Of a stretch of DNA of 37,887 nucleotides, positions 21,588-30,473 are shown one piece after another. Both the position numbers and the translations under genes were made by a program. This DNA comes from Rhodovibrio sodomensis. Lineage in GTDB: Bacteria; Pseudomonadota; Alphaproteobacteria; Kiloniellales; Rhodovibrionaceae. Numbering within the stretch: the first letter of the stretch is position 1; each line of letters starts with the position of its first letter. Location of the stretch: positions 1-37,887 of the forward strand of contig NZ_NRRL01000040.1 in the NCBI RefSeq assembly GCF_016583645.1, read 5' to 3'. A model generated the notes under the pieces. The model was not told the origin of the DNA. It ran no database searches and worked only from the letters and a program-made list of their open reading frames with translations.

Positions 21588-21830
21588 ATGCAGACGATCT
21601 TCATCCAGGTGAAGTGCGACCTCGGCAAGGCATATGACGTTGCCGACGATCTCATCCAGCAGGTCGAGGAAGTTTCCGAGGTGCACTCGATCTCCGGGCA
21701 GTTCGATCTGATGGTGAAGTGCTACCTGCCCGAGCAAGCCGATATCGGCCATTTCGTGACCCAGAAGGTGCAGACCCTTCCCGGTATCACCGATACCTTT
21801 ACCCTGATCGGCTTCAAAGCCTTCGGCTAG
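21588..21830 (+). CDS. Stand-alone Lrp/AsnC ligand-binding (RAM) domain protein
   Basis: An 80-residue protein that consists only of the C-terminal effector-binding domain of Lrp/AsnC regulators, without the DNA-binding helix-turn-helix. It begins MQTIFIQVKCDLGKAYDVAD and has the typical VHSISGQFDLMVK segment. Such proteins form ring-like oligomers that bind amino acids and may modulate full-length Lrp proteins or enzymes; the partner is not known here. It sits between repeat copies B and C, with only about 30 bases on one side and none on the other, which suggests that a repeat pair brackets the gene. Confidence 0.88.
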   Translation: MQTIFIQVKCDLGKAYDVADDLIQQVEEVSEVHSISGQFDLMVKCYLPEQADIGHFVTQKVQTLPGITDTFTLIGFKAFG

Positions 21831-21831
21831 G

Positions 21832-21941
21832 CAGGATGCTCTCCGGTAGAATCCGCTTTCAGCTGAATCTGCCCCTTTGTTGAAGACGTTCGAGCAAACT
21901 TCACGATGAACGCCGGTCCGGCTGTGATTGATTTTGGTCCC
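21832..21941 (-). repeat. Double-hairpin repeat, copy C (diverged, inverted)
   Basis: On the minus strand the sequence can be aligned over its full length with copy B: ACCAAAATCAATCA, TTCATCGTGAAGTTTGCTC, a short linker, and CAGATTCAGCTGAAAG are recognisable. Many changes have broken the stems, so this is an older copy. It starts directly after the stop of the Lrp/AsnC-like gene. Confidence 0.7.
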
Positions 21942-22290
21942 ACGGCACGCCGCGGCCAGCATCGCATAACGGGGCCGGTGTCCGGACCAGCGCTCCAAAG
22001 ATGACGTCAAGGTAAACGCGTAACGCCCTTACGCGTGCGACAAATTCGCTCTGCAGGCGGTTCATTGCTGCGCTGCGAAAACTGCGCTGTGCCCCTACGC
22101 GGAGTAGGGCAATCTCTGCAATCAGAAAGATCCAGGCAAAACCCTCGCGCCCCGTTGGACACATTGGTTGCCCGAGGTGGGCGCGATCGACTGACCCGCC
22201 GGTTATCGATCGCTCCATGGGGTCTGGCCGATTGCGGCTCGGGACGGGGGTGCCTGTCTGGAACCCTTCACCGTTTCGATGGGGAACATC
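21942..22290 (+). other. Gene-free interval before the DUF1127 gene
   Basis: About 350 bases with no supported gene. A perfect 8-base inverted repeat, ACGCGTAA-CGCCC-TTACGCGT at 22016-22036, could be an operator or a small hairpin. Promoter elements for the DUF1127 gene are probably here but are not obvious to me. Confidence 0.35.
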
Positions 22291-22707
22291 ATGGCGCGAC
22301 TGACCGATCGGGAACAGGATCAGATGGCCCGCGCGCGTGTGAACGCGTCCGAGCAGATTGCCAGGCACGAGCAGGCCACCGACGTCGACACCGAGGCGCT
22401 GAACCGCCGCGCGCAGCAGGCGCGGACCCAGACGGTGCGCACCCTCGCCACCCGGTTTAAGCACGGCCTGACCCGCAGCTTCCCGGGCATTGCGCGGGCG
22501 CGGGTCCGCGCCCGCGTCCGCCGCGACCTGAACCAGCTGCCGCCGGAAATTCTGCGCGATATCGGCATCACGCGAACCGACATCCCGCGCATCGCCAGGG
22601 AGCAGGCGGAGATCGCGGTGCCGGTCAAGACCCGGGCGGGCGAGCCGGACACGCCCACCTTCGAGAACAAGCCGCACAGCGCCTACGACATCGCACGCCT
22701 GGCCTGA
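22291..22707 (+). CDS. DUF1127 domain protein
   Basis: A basic 138-residue protein whose segment RDLNQLPPEILRDIGITRTDI (around 90-110) is the conserved DUF1127 (YjiS-like) signature. Short DUF1127 proteins in alphaproteobacteria affect RNA turnover and phosphate or carbon metabolism; longer ones such as this are uncharacterised. The N-terminal half is helical, charged and arginine-rich (ARARVRARVRRDL). I chose the ATG at 22291 with GGGGAA upstream; an in-frame ATG four codons earlier is the alternative. It stands alone and converges with the AsmA-like gene. Confidence 0.82.
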   Translation: MARLTDREQDQMARARVNASEQIARHEQATDVDTEALNRRAQQARTQTVRTLATRFKHGLTRSFPGIARARVRARVRRDLNQLPPEILRDIGITRTDIPRIAREQAEIAVPVKTRAGEPDTPTFENKPHSAYDIARLA

Positions 22708-22744
22708 CGTTTGGCACGATGCGGCTGCGGGCACTCCGATAAGA

Positions 22745-22777
22745 CGCCGCCTTCGGCTGTCATCGATTTTGCTCTAG
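22745..22777 (-). repeat. Double-hairpin repeat, fragment (copy D)
   Basis: Read on the minus strand, TAGAGCAAAATCGATGA matches the first arm of the double-hairpin repeat, then similarity is lost (CAGCCGAAGGCGGCG, itself a small hairpin). The TAG at 22776-22774 is the stop codon of the AsmA-like gene, the same arrangement as at the HD-domain gene. Confidence 0.65.
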
Positions 22778-25700
22778 TTGCCGGACCGCGACGGCGGCCA
22801 GTCGGGGTTGGGCGCGCCCTGCGTCAGGTCGCCCAGACGGCCGAACAGGCCGCGCAGAAAGCCGGGGGCGAGCGCGGATAGCGGGTTGACCGAGACCTCC
22901 GGCCCGCCCAACGGGCCGGTGACATCGTAGGTCACCGCGAACAGGCCCTCGCCCTCGCCGCCGGTCAGCAGGCGCCCCAGCACCGGGATGTTGCCCAGCA
23001 CCTTGTTGGTCGAGGCGGCCGGCACCACGACGCCGTTCAGGTCGACCGCCTCTTTCCGCAGGTCGACCGCCCCCTGCACGGTCACGCCCAGCGCCGGGCC
23101 GTAGGCGTGCAGCAACTCGGTGGTCAGGCGCCCGCGGTCGAAGACCACGTCCCCGGTCAGGGACTCGAAGCCGATCCCCTCGCCCTGCATCGCGTTGCGG
23201 ATGCCGGTGAACGATCCCAGGGTCAGAATGCGCGCCATCGTCGGCGCGTCGACCAGGCGGAAGTCGGTGATTCGCACGTCGGCGTCCAGCGGGCTGGTCG
23301 GCGCCGGCCCGCGGGCTGTCCCGGTCACCCGCATCCTCCCGCCTTCGATGCTGTCGTAAACGTCGAGGGCGCGCAGCATGGCGCCGCTGTCCGCGGCCTG
23401 CACGGTCAGTCTGCGCGGCCCGCCGCCGGGCCCGGGACCGTAGTCGAGCCGGAACGGCCGCGCCCGATCGGCGGCGGCGCCGCCCTTGCGGGCAAAGCGT
23501 GCCGGCGCCTCGCCCCGGATCGACACTTCACGCCACCAGCCAGCCGTCCCGCGCCGGGCCGACAGCGTGACGTTCTCGACGTAGCGGTCGTCGGCAAAAT
23601 AGACCCGCTGCAAATTGGACGTCGTCAGTTCGAGGCTGGGCCGCCCGCCGGTGTCGGTGTCCTCCGACGCGCCGGCCAGCGCGTCCGACAGGTGCGGGGC
23701 GAGGTCGAGCACGCCGCCGCCGATCTCCGCCGTCCAGCCGGTCTGCGTGCGCGCCAGGGCGACGCCGGTCAGATCGTTGCGGCCCAGCCGCAGTTCGGCC
23801 AGCTGGATCCGGGCGAGCCCCAGGCCGCCGTCCGACAGGCGGGCGGTGCCGCCGTCCAGCCGCAGCAGGGAGCCGTCTTGCGCCGTCGCGGACGCCCGCA
23901 CGTCCTGAAGCGCCCGCGGCTCGCCATTCTCCAGGACCACGGTCGCTTCCAGGTCGGCCGGGTTGCCGGGCGGCTTGACCCATTCCGCGGACTCCAGCGC
24001 GAGCCGTGCCGGGGTGAGGTCGCCCGCCAGCTGGACCTGGGACCGGTTCCCGCGGAACGACCGGTAGCGGACGTCGAGCCCGACCGGCCCCTCCAGGTAG
24101 GGGCGCGTCTCGATGCCGAGGTTGGCCCGGTCGGCGGCGCTCAACGCCGGCACCGCGGCGACGATCTCCGTCACCACCTCGGCGTCGGCCGCAAAGTTCT
24201 CCTTCCAGGTCATCTCGCTGACCCGCACTCCGCCCAGCCGCACCGGGCCGGTCACGGTCATGCCGGCCTTGTTGACCGACAGGTCGAGATCGCCGTCGCG
24301 CACGTCCTGACCCAGGGCGAAGTCGGCGACACGGACGTCCGTCAGCCGGGCATCCGCCTGCACCTGGGTGCGCTCGAACGTCAATTCGTCGATCAGCGGG
24401 AACTTGAAGGTCACGTCGCCGCGCGCGATCCGGCCGGATACGCTGTTCGGGTCCAGGCCCAGCCGGCCCAGCAGATCGAGGCGCTGATGGTCGAGCAGCT
24501 GCAGGGCTTGCCGCAGCTCGCCTTGCAGGCCGAAAGCGATGTCGATCGCCTGATCGCTCTCGTCCAGGCCAGTGATCGCGATGTCGCCGTCGGGGATCGT
24601 GAGGTTGCCCAGCCGGCCGCTGGCAATCCGCAGGTCGAACCGTTGCGCGGTGAAGCTGGCGGTCCCATCGACGTCGGTGACCGGCGGCATCGGGCGCAGG
24701 TAGTGCACGTCGAGGTTGGTGTAGTCGATCGAGCCCGTGAGCCCGGCCGGCTCGATGGCCGGCAGACCCCCGTCCGATGGCAGGCGCAGATTGGCCGAAA
24801 GCTCCGCCCGCTCGGCCGTGCCGGTGCGGATGTTCGGGACCACCCAGTCGCGCGCGTCGGCCGCCATGCCGACCGGCCAGTAGTCGCCCAGCCGGTCGAG
24901 CTTCAGGCCCATGGCGCGCAGCGTCACGGTTGCCGTGGCGCTGCCGTCGGGCTGCAGCTTGGCCGAACCGCTGGCCCGTAGCGTCGGACCGCCGGCATCG
25001 TCGGCGCCGAACGCGATCTCCAGGTCTTGCAGCTTGACTTGCCGCGCGACCGCGTCGTAGCGCACGTCCGCCCGCACCCGGCGGACGGGGCGCGGTTCCG
25101 GCAGCAGGCCCGGCCACGCCACCGTGCCGTCGCGCCCGCTGACCCGCGCGCTGGCGGCGCGCAGCTCGCCGCTCAGCGCCAGGGTGGCCTCGACCTCCCC
25201 GGACAGTGCGATGTCGATCTGACCGGCCGCGGACAGCCGCGGCAGCCGGGCCGCCAGCGCGTTGGGCCGCAGTCCGTCGAAGGTCGCACGCACGTCTAGC
25301 CGGCCGGACCCGCGGACGTAGCCGATCTCCGCCTGGGCGCGGACGGTCTGGTCCCCCAGCGCGACCGCCAGGTTGGCCTGTCCGTCGAGCCCCTGTGCGC
25401 TGCGCCGCAGCCGGACCGACGCGTCCGGGGCCACCCAGGTCTGGCCCAGCACTTCGTCGCGCACGGTAATGCTGCTGCGCACGACCCGAAGGCTGTTCAG
25501 ATAGCTGAGCGGCCGGTCCGGTCCCGGGGCGGCCATCAGGTCGTCCAGCAGCGCGGGCACCACGGCGGACGCGCCCTGCCCCGACCCGGCCGGCGCCGGC
25601 AGCGCATCGGGTTGGGTCGTCTGGGCCGCCGTCCGGTCGCCGGCGAACCGCAGCCCGTCGGCGTCGCGCACGATCGTCAGGTTGGCGCCCCGCCCGGTCA

Positions 25701-26043
25701 CGGCCGTGGGCGCCACGGTGCCGCGGACCAGCGCCGCCAGGCTGAGCCGCAGGTCGACCGCGGGCAGGCTGGCGACGACCTGTCCGTCCCGGCTGGCCCG
25801 CAGATCGCGCACGCGCAGCGCGAACGTCTCCGGCCAGCCCTCCCAGGCCAGCACGGTACTGCCGACGCGCACGTCGAAGTCGCCGGCGCCGTCGCTTAGC
25901 GCGGCCTCGATCCGCGGGGTCAGGAAGTCGAGCTGCACCGGGCCTTGGGCGACCCGCCAGACCAACACGCCGCCCACGATCAGGGCGAACGCCAGCAGCG
26001 CGCTCACCAGTTCCAGGACGATACGGGTCGTACGCTTTACCAT
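22774..26043 (-). CDS. AsmA-like / YhdP-family (DUF3971) membrane-anchored protein
   Basis: A very long protein (1089 residues) with one N-terminal membrane helix (about 9-29, LELVSALLAFALIVGGVLVW) and a large periplasmic part rich in beta-strand repeats, as in the AsmA/TamB/YhdP bridge-like lipid carriers that move phospholipids to the outer membrane. The last 200 residues carry the AsmA-like C-terminal pattern (SLTGDVVFDRGRLTTELLHAYGPALGVTVQGAVDL-type segment and NKVLGNIPVLGRLLTGGEGEGLFAVTYDVTGPLG-type segment, cited here by key residues around 980-1065). Length is close to E. coli YhdP (~1270). It is divergent from glnE with 104 bases between. Lipid-transport function is by family only. 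Confidence 0.85.
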   Translation of the reverse strand: MVKRTTRIVLELVSALLAFALIVGGVLVWRVAQGPVQLDFLTPRIEAALSDGAGDFDVRVGSTVLAWEGWPETFALRVRDLRASRDGQVVASLPAVDLRLSLAALVRGTVAPTAVTGRGANLTIVRDADGLRFAGDRTAAQTTQPDALPAPAGSGQGASAVVPALLDDLMAAPGPDRPLSYLNSLRVVRSSITVRDEVLGQTWVAPDASVRLRRSAQGLDGQANLAVALGDQTVRAQAEIGYVRGSGRLDVRATFDGLRPNALAARLPRLSAAGQIDIALSGEVEATLALSGELRAASARVSGRDGTVAWPGLLPEPRPVRRVRADVRYDAVARQVKLQDLEIAFGADDAGGPTLRASGSAKLQPDGSATATVTLRAMGLKLDRLGDYWPVGMAADARDWVVPNIRTGTAERAELSANLRLPSDGGLPAIEPAGLTGSIDYTNLDVHYLRPMPPVTDVDGTASFTAQRFDLRIASGRLGNLTIPDGDIAITGLDESDQAIDIAFGLQGELRQALQLLDHQRLDLLGRLGLDPNSVSGRIARGDVTFKFPLIDELTFERTQVQADARLTDVRVADFALGQDVRDGDLDLSVNKAGMTVTGPVRLGGVRVSEMTWKENFAADAEVVTEIVAAVPALSAADRANLGIETRPYLEGPVGLDVRYRSFRGNRSQVQLAGDLTPARLALESAEWVKPPGNPADLEATVVLENGEPRALQDVRASATAQDGSLLRLDGGTARLSDGGLGLARIQLAELRLGRNDLTGVALARTQTGWTAEIGGGVLDLAPHLSDALAGASEDTDTGGRPSLELTTSNLQRVYFADDRYVENVTLSARRGTAGWWREVSIRGEAPARFARKGGAAADRARPFRLDYGPGPGGGPRRLTVQAADSGAMLRALDVYDSIEGGRMRVTGTARGPAPTSPLDADVRITDFRLVDAPTMARILTLGSFTGIRNAMQGEGIGFESLTGDVVFDRGRLTTELLHAYGPALGVTVQGAVDLRKEAVDLNGVVVPAASTNKVLGNIPVLGRLLTGGEGEGLFAVTYDVTGPLGGPEVSVNPLSALAPGFLRGLFGRLGDLTQGAPNPDWPPSRSGN

Positions 26044-26147
26044 CGCCTCTAGGATCGCATGGGGCTCGCGGCGCGGGCTAGATGCCTTGACCGCGGGTCA
26101 CCGCCTTCGCACGCTCACCCGGCATCACGAAACCGTCGGACAGGCTC

Positions 26148-29117
26148 ATGACCGCTGGCCAGCCCCTCGCCTACCGTGCCGATCAGCTGCCGCGCGCCGC
26201 CAACCGCCAGCGCGTCGAGCTGGGCTTCCAGCATTGGCAGGAGCGCCTGGACCGGCTGGAAGACGCCGAGTTGGCGCAGTTCTGCCGCGATCTCGCCGAC
26301 GATCCGGACGGCAAGGCGCTGCTGCAGGCGCTGTTCGCCAACTCGCCCTTTCTGAGCGATTGCGCGCTGACCGACATGGCCGGCCTGCGCGAGCTGCTGG
26401 AACGCGGCCCGGACGCCGTGCTCGCCGAGCAGATCGCGCGCCTGCGGGCGGAAGCCGACACCGACGACCTCGACACCTGCATGCGCGTGCTGCGCCAGTG
26501 CCGGCGGCGCACCGCGCTCGGCGCGGCGCTCGCCGACATCACCCAGCTGTGGAACCTCGACCAGGTGACCGAGGCGCTGAGCGCGTTCGCCGACACCGCC
26601 GTGGATATCGCGCTCGCCAACCAGATCCGCAAGTACGCCGCCCGCGGCCAGTGGGAGATCGCGGACCCGCGGAACCCGACGCAGGGCTGCGGCATCGCCG
26701 TCCTGGCGATGGGCAAGCTGGGCGCGCGGGAACTCAACTACTCCTCCGACATCGACCTGATCGTGATCCACGACCCCGAGCGCGCGCCCTACACCGGCAG
26801 CAAGGACTTCCACGACGTCGCGGTCCGAATCACCCGGGAGCTGGTCCGGCTGCTGGAGGAGCGCACCCGCGACGGCTTCGTCTTCCGCTGCGACCTGCGG
26901 CTGCGCCCCGATCCCTCGGCGACGCCGCTCGCGCTGTCGTTCGACGCGGCGGAGACCTACTACGAAAGCCTGGGCCAGAACTGGGAACGCGCGGCCATGA
27001 TCAAGGCGCGCGCGCACGCCGGCGACCTCGACCTGGGCCGGCAGTTCCTGCAGGTCCTGCGCCCGTTCGTCTGGCGCAAGCACCTGGACTTCTGGGCGAT
27101 CCAGGACGTGCACTCGATCAAGCGGCAGATCTACGCCCACAAGGGCGGCAGCACGGTGACCGTCGCCGGCCACAACGTGAAGCTCGGCCGCGGCGGCATC
27201 CGGGAGATCGAGTTCTACGCCCAGACCCAGCAGCTGATCTGGGGCGGCCGGGAGCAGCGCCTGCGCAATTCGCGCACCCAGGATGCCCTGGCGGCGCTGG
27301 CGAAGGCCGGGCACATCGACGCCGACGACGCCCGCGCGCTATCGGACGCCTACGCCTACCTGCGCCGGCTGGAACACCGCCTGCAGATGGTCGAGGACCA
27401 GCAGACCCAGAGCCTGCCGGAGGACGCCGCGGGCCTGGACGAAATCGCCGGCTTCATGGCCTACCCCGATGTCGAGAGCTTCCGGCAGGCGTTGCTCGGT
27501 CACCTGCACACGGTGGAGGACCGCTACGCCGCGCTGTTCGAGGAAGAACCCTCGCTTTCCGGGCCCGGCAACCTGGTGTTCACCGGCGGCGAGCCCGACC
27601 CGGAGACCCTGAAGACGCTGGCCACGCTGGGCTACCGGGACGGCGAGAAGGTGTTCCACGTCGTCGCCAACTGGCACCGCGGGCGCTACCGGGCGACCCG
27701 TTCCCGGCGCGCGCGCGAGTTCCTGACCGAGTTGATCCCGGCCCTGCTGGAGGAACTCGGCAAGACGCCGCAACCGGACAGCGCGCTCACCAAGTTCGAC
27801 GAATTCCTGGCCGGGCTGCCGGCGGGCGTGCAGCTGTTCTCGCTGCTCTACGCCAACCCGCGGCTGCTGCAGCTGCTGGCCTCGATCTCAGGCGCCGCGC
27901 CGGCCCTGGCCGACCACCTGAGCCGCCATCCGAACCTGTTGGAAGCCGTGCTGCAGCCGGGCTTCTTCGAGAGCATCCCCGAACGCGCCGAGTTGTCCGC
28001 CGAACTGACCAGCCTGCTGGCCGATGCGCGCGACTTCCAGGACGTGCTCGACGTCTCCCGGCGCTGGGCGAACGATCGGCGGTTCCAGGTCGGAGTCCAC
28101 CTGCTCGAGCACGCCGCCGACGTCGACGAGGTCGGCCGGGCGATGAGCGAGATCGCCGAGGTCGCGTTGGAGGGCGTCTGGCCGCACGTCCAGGCCGACT
28201 TCGCCGAAAAGCACGGCCGCCTGCCCGGACCCGGCATGGCGGTGATCGCGATGGGCAAGCTGGGCGGCCGGGAGATGACGATCTCGAGCGACCTGGACCT
28301 GATCTTCGTCTACGAGGCCCCGGACGAGACGGCCGAGTCCGATGGGCCGAAGCCGCTCGAGCCGACGCGCTATTACGCCCGGCTCGCCCAGCGGCTGATC
28401 AACGCGATCTCCGCGCCGACCGGCGAGGGCAAGCTCTACGAGGTCGACATGCGCCTGCGCCCGAGCGGGGCTTCGGGGCCGATCGCGGTCACCTTCAACG
28501 GCTTCCAGCGCTACCAGCAGGAGCAGGCCTGGACGTTCGAGCACATGGCCCTGACCCGGGCCCGGCCGATCCTGGGCGACCCCGCGTTCTGCCGGCGCCT
28601 GCAGGAGGTCATCACCGGCGTCCTGACCGGCCCGCGCGACACCGCGAAACTGCTGGGCGAGGCCGCGGACATGCGCCGGCGGATCGCCCAGGAGCACAAG
28701 GCCGATACGATCTGGCAGGTCAAGCACCTGCGCGGCGGGATCGTCGACCTGGAGTTCATCGCCCAGGCGCTGCAGCTGACCCACGCGCGGGACACGGCCG
28801 GCGTGATCGACGGCAACACCCAGGCCGCCTTCGACAAGCTGGCCGCGGCCGGCAAGCTGGACCGCGCCCTGGCCGACGAACTGATCCAGGCGACCCGCCT
28901 GATGCGCCAGATCCAGGGCATCCAGCGCCTGACCGCCGGCCAGGCCGTGGACGAGGACACCGCGCCCGAGGGCGTGCGCCAGCGCCTCGCCCAGGCGGTC
29001 GGCGCGGCCGACTTCGACCAGTTGCGCGAAAAGCTCGTAGCCACGGCCGGGCGGGTGCGCCATATCTTCGCCGAGCTTGTCGAGACGCCGTCCGGCGTGT
29101 CCTCGGAGCCCAGCTGA
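26148..29117 (+). CDS. glnE: Bifunctional glutamine synthetase adenylyltransferase / adenylyl-removing enzyme
   Basis: A 989-residue GlnE with both nucleotidyltransferase domains. The N-terminal deadenylylation domain has MGKLGARELNYSSDIDLIVI near residue 187, and the C-terminal adenylylation domain has MGKLGGREMTISSDLDLIFV near residue 702. Both keep the G-GEL/REM-S-D-D metal-binding pattern. A GlnD-PII linked regulatory region follows each. It controls glutamine synthetase activity in response to nitrogen state through PII proteins. The ATG has ACAGG upstream. The bcp gene starts 45 bases after its stop, so the two may be co-transcribed. Confidence 0.96.
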   Translation: MTAGQPLAYRADQLPRAANRQRVELGFQHWQERLDRLEDAELAQFCRDLADDPDGKALLQALFANSPFLSDCALTDMAGLRELLERGPDAVLAEQIARLRAEADTDDLDTCMRVLRQCRRRTALGAALADITQLWNLDQVTEALSAFADTAVDIALANQIRKYAARGQWEIADPRNPTQGCGIAVLAMGKLGARELNYSSDIDLIVIHDPERAPYTGSKDFHDVAVRITRELVRLLEERTRDGFVFRCDLRLRPDPSATPLALSFDAAETYYESLGQNWERAAMIKARAHAGDLDLGRQFLQVLRPFVWRKHLDFWAIQDVHSIKRQIYAHKGGSTVTVAGHNVKLGRGGIREIEFYAQTQQLIWGGREQRLRNSRTQDALAALAKAGHIDADDARALSDAYAYLRRLEHRLQMVEDQQTQSLPEDAAGLDEIAGFMAYPDVESFRQALLGHLHTVEDRYAALFEEEPSLSGPGNLVFTGGEPDPETLKTLATLGYRDGEKVFHVVANWHRGRYRATRSRRAREFLTELIPALLEELGKTPQPDSALTKFDEFLAGLPAGVQLFSLLYANPRLLQLLASISGAAPALADHLSRHPNLLEAVLQPGFFESIPERAELSAELTSLLADARDFQDVLDVSRRWANDRRFQVGVHLLEHAADVDEVGRAMSEIAEVALEGVWPHVQADFAEKHGRLPGPGMAVIAMGKLGGREMTISSDLDLIFVYEAPDETAESDGPKPLEPTRYYARLAQRLINAISAPTGEGKLYEVDMRLRPSGASGPIAVTFNGFQRYQQEQAWTFEHMALTRARPILGDPAFCRRLQEVITGVLTGPRDTAKLLGEAADMRRRIAQEHKADTIWQVKHLRGGIVDLEFIAQALQLTHARDTAGVIDGNTQAAFDKLAAAGKLDRALADELIQATRLMRQIQGIQRLTAGQAVDEDTAPEGVRQRLAQAVGAADFDQLREKLVATAGRVRHIFAELVETPSGVSSEPS

Positions 29118-29162
29118 AGCGCCGCCTACCAGGCTTTCAAAAACAAGGAGTTACTGTCCGTC

Positions 29163-29633
29163 ATGACCGTCGATGTCGGCGATCCGGCTCCGGACTTCTC
29201 GAAGCCCCGCGACGGCGGGGGAACGCTGTCGCTGGCCGACCTGAAGGGCCGGCCGACCGTGATCTACTTCTACCCGAAAGATGACACGCCCGGCTGCACC
29301 AAGGAGGCCTGCGGCTTCCGCGACGCCTGGGCGGAGGTGACCGACGCCGGGATCAACGTGGTCGGCGTGTCCAAGGACCCGGCCGCCAGCCACGACAAGT
29401 TCAAGGCCAAGCACGACCTGCCGTTCCCGTTGATCTCCGACGCGGACACCGAACTCGCGCAGGCGTTCGGGGTCTGGAAGGAGAAGAACATGTACGGCAA
29501 GAAGACCATGGGCGTGGAACGCGCGACCTTCCTGCTCGACGCCGACGGGGTGATCCGCCAGGCCTGGCGCAAGGTCAAGGTCGACGGCCACGTGGACAAG
29601 GTGCTGGCGGAGGCGAAGAAGCTTAAGGGGTAA
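29163..29633 (+). CDS. bcp: Thioredoxin-dependent peroxiredoxin (Bcp/PrxQ)
   Basis: A 156-residue cytoplasmic peroxidase that reduces hydrogen peroxide and organic peroxides with thioredoxin. The peroxidatic cysteine is C45 and the resolving cysteine C50 in DTPGCTKEAC, the atypical 2-Cys PrxQ arrangement. YPKDDTPGC and the FPLISDAD and GVERATFLLDADG segments are standard. AAGGAG lies 12 bases before the ATG. It follows glnE closely on the same strand. Confidence 0.95.
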   Translation: MTVDVGDPAPDFSKPRDGGGTLSLADLKGRPTVIYFYPKDDTPGCTKEACGFRDAWAEVTDAGINVVGVSKDPAASHDKFKAKHDLPFPLISDADTELAQAFGVWKEKNMYGKKTMGVERATFLLDADGVIRQAWRKVKVDGHVDKVLAEAKKLKG

Positions 29634-29670
29634 TGCGCCCCGGCCCTTATCGGCAAAGTGGATGCGGCAG

Positions 29671-29705
29671 GCGGTCCCCTGTCCCTCCAAGGGAAAGGGG
29701 ATTGG
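29671..29705 (+). repeat. Short palindromic repeat related to family 1
   Basis: GTCCCCTGTCCCTCCAAGGG followed by AAAGGGGATTGGGG is a degenerate small palindrome resembling one half of the family 1 elements. It lies between the convergent bcp and Mut7-C genes and may serve as a shared 3' hairpin. Confidence 0.45.
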
Positions 29706-29717
29706 GGCCCGTCGGCA

Positions 29718-30173
29718 TCAGGCATCCCGCCACATCGCGAGCTGGCGGTGCATGCGGCGCAGGTGGGAGCCCGGCCAGTAAACGCGGTCGCAGACGGGGC
29801 AGCGCATCACCGGGCCGTCCGGCACGCCTTCGGGCACCCGCGCGCGGTCCTGCGCGCCCGCCGGCTGCAGTTCGGCGTTGTCCAGCATGCAGCGGGTAAA
29901 GGGCGCCGCCCGCCAGTCCACGCCCAGCCGGGCGCGCAGCTCGGCGGCCGCCGCCGACGGCTTCTCGGCCGTCAGCAGCACGACGGGATCGCCGGCGCCC
30001 GCGTCCTCGCGCACCAGCCGGCGGTCGCGGGTCAGCAGCCAGCGGCCGTCCCCGCGGGCGCGGGCGACCAGGTCGGGATCGGCGTCGTCGGCCGCCGCCA
30101 CGGCCGTGTCGTAGCCGGCCGCGCGCAGCCACCGGCCGAGGCGCACCAGTATGCGGTCGCACAGAAACTTCAT
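29718..30173 (-). CDS. Mut7-C RNase-domain protein with C-terminal zinc-ribbon-like segment
   Basis: A 151-residue protein of the Mut7-C (DUF82) family: a PIN-like fold with MKFLCDRILVRLGRWLRAAG at the start and LLTRDRRLV in the middle, then a metal-binding tail ending CPVCDRVYWPGSHLRRM. The acidic residues expected for nuclease activity (D6 and the TRD aspartate) are present. In relatives the tail has two CxxC pairs; here the first is RCMLDN, so one expected cysteine is aspartate and zinc binding may be altered. I used the ATG at 30173, giving the conserved opening, although no strong ribosome site precedes it. The RNA target is unknown. Confidence 0.85.
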   Translation of the reverse strand: MKFLCDRILVRLGRWLRAAGYDTAVAAADDADPDLVARARGDGRWLLTRDRRLVREDAGAGDPVVLLTAEKPSAAAAELRARLGVDWRAAPFTRCMLDNAELQPAGAQDRARVPEGVPDGPVMRCPVCDRVYWPGSHLRRMHRQLAMWRDA

Positions 30174-30256
30174 ACCGGGCGAGTTAGCGCGTGGTTCGGC
30201 GTTCACCACCTCCCGTACAACCGTGCTGCGGTGGGGCGCGGATAGCCGTCAGGCAT

Positions 30257-30364
30257 GCTTCGACACGGCCCTGACAGGCCTGCTCAGCATGAAGTTATCG
30301 GTGTAACGCATTGATACAACGAGACTTCACCCTGAGCAGCCCGACGCAGTCGGGCGTATCGAAG
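30257..30364. repeat. Long imperfect inverted repeat
   Basis: GCTTCGACACGGCCCTGACA through CTGCTCAGCATGAAG is followed by about 30 bases and then its imperfect inverse, CTTCACCCTGAGCAGCCCG through CGTATCGAAGG. Each arm is about 40 bases. The motif CTTCGA...GCTCAGG.TGAAG is one I have seen in intergenic regions of many proteobacteria. It fills the gap between the Mut7-C gene and the nucleoside transporter gene and could form a large hairpin. Confidence 0.65.
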
Positions 30365-30473
30365 GGCGCCCGACGGCTCTCCGCGCCACGTCGAGCCAAC
30401 TACCCCAACCGCTTGCCGGCGCACGGCGGGCTCGTGTAGCCCCATAAGGGGACCAATCGGGGGTCACGACACC

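Noticed and set aside
21473..21655. Short open frames in repeat copies A and B that share the peptide SCS-F-KQLEQ
   Set aside because: The shared peptide comes from the repeated DNA itself; the frames lack starts with ribosome sites and are broken in copy C.
25682..29284. 1200-codon open frame on the plus strand through the AsmA-like gene and glnE
   Set aside because: It is out of frame with glnE, arginine- and proline-rich, and has no domain; glnE in the other frame is unmistakable.
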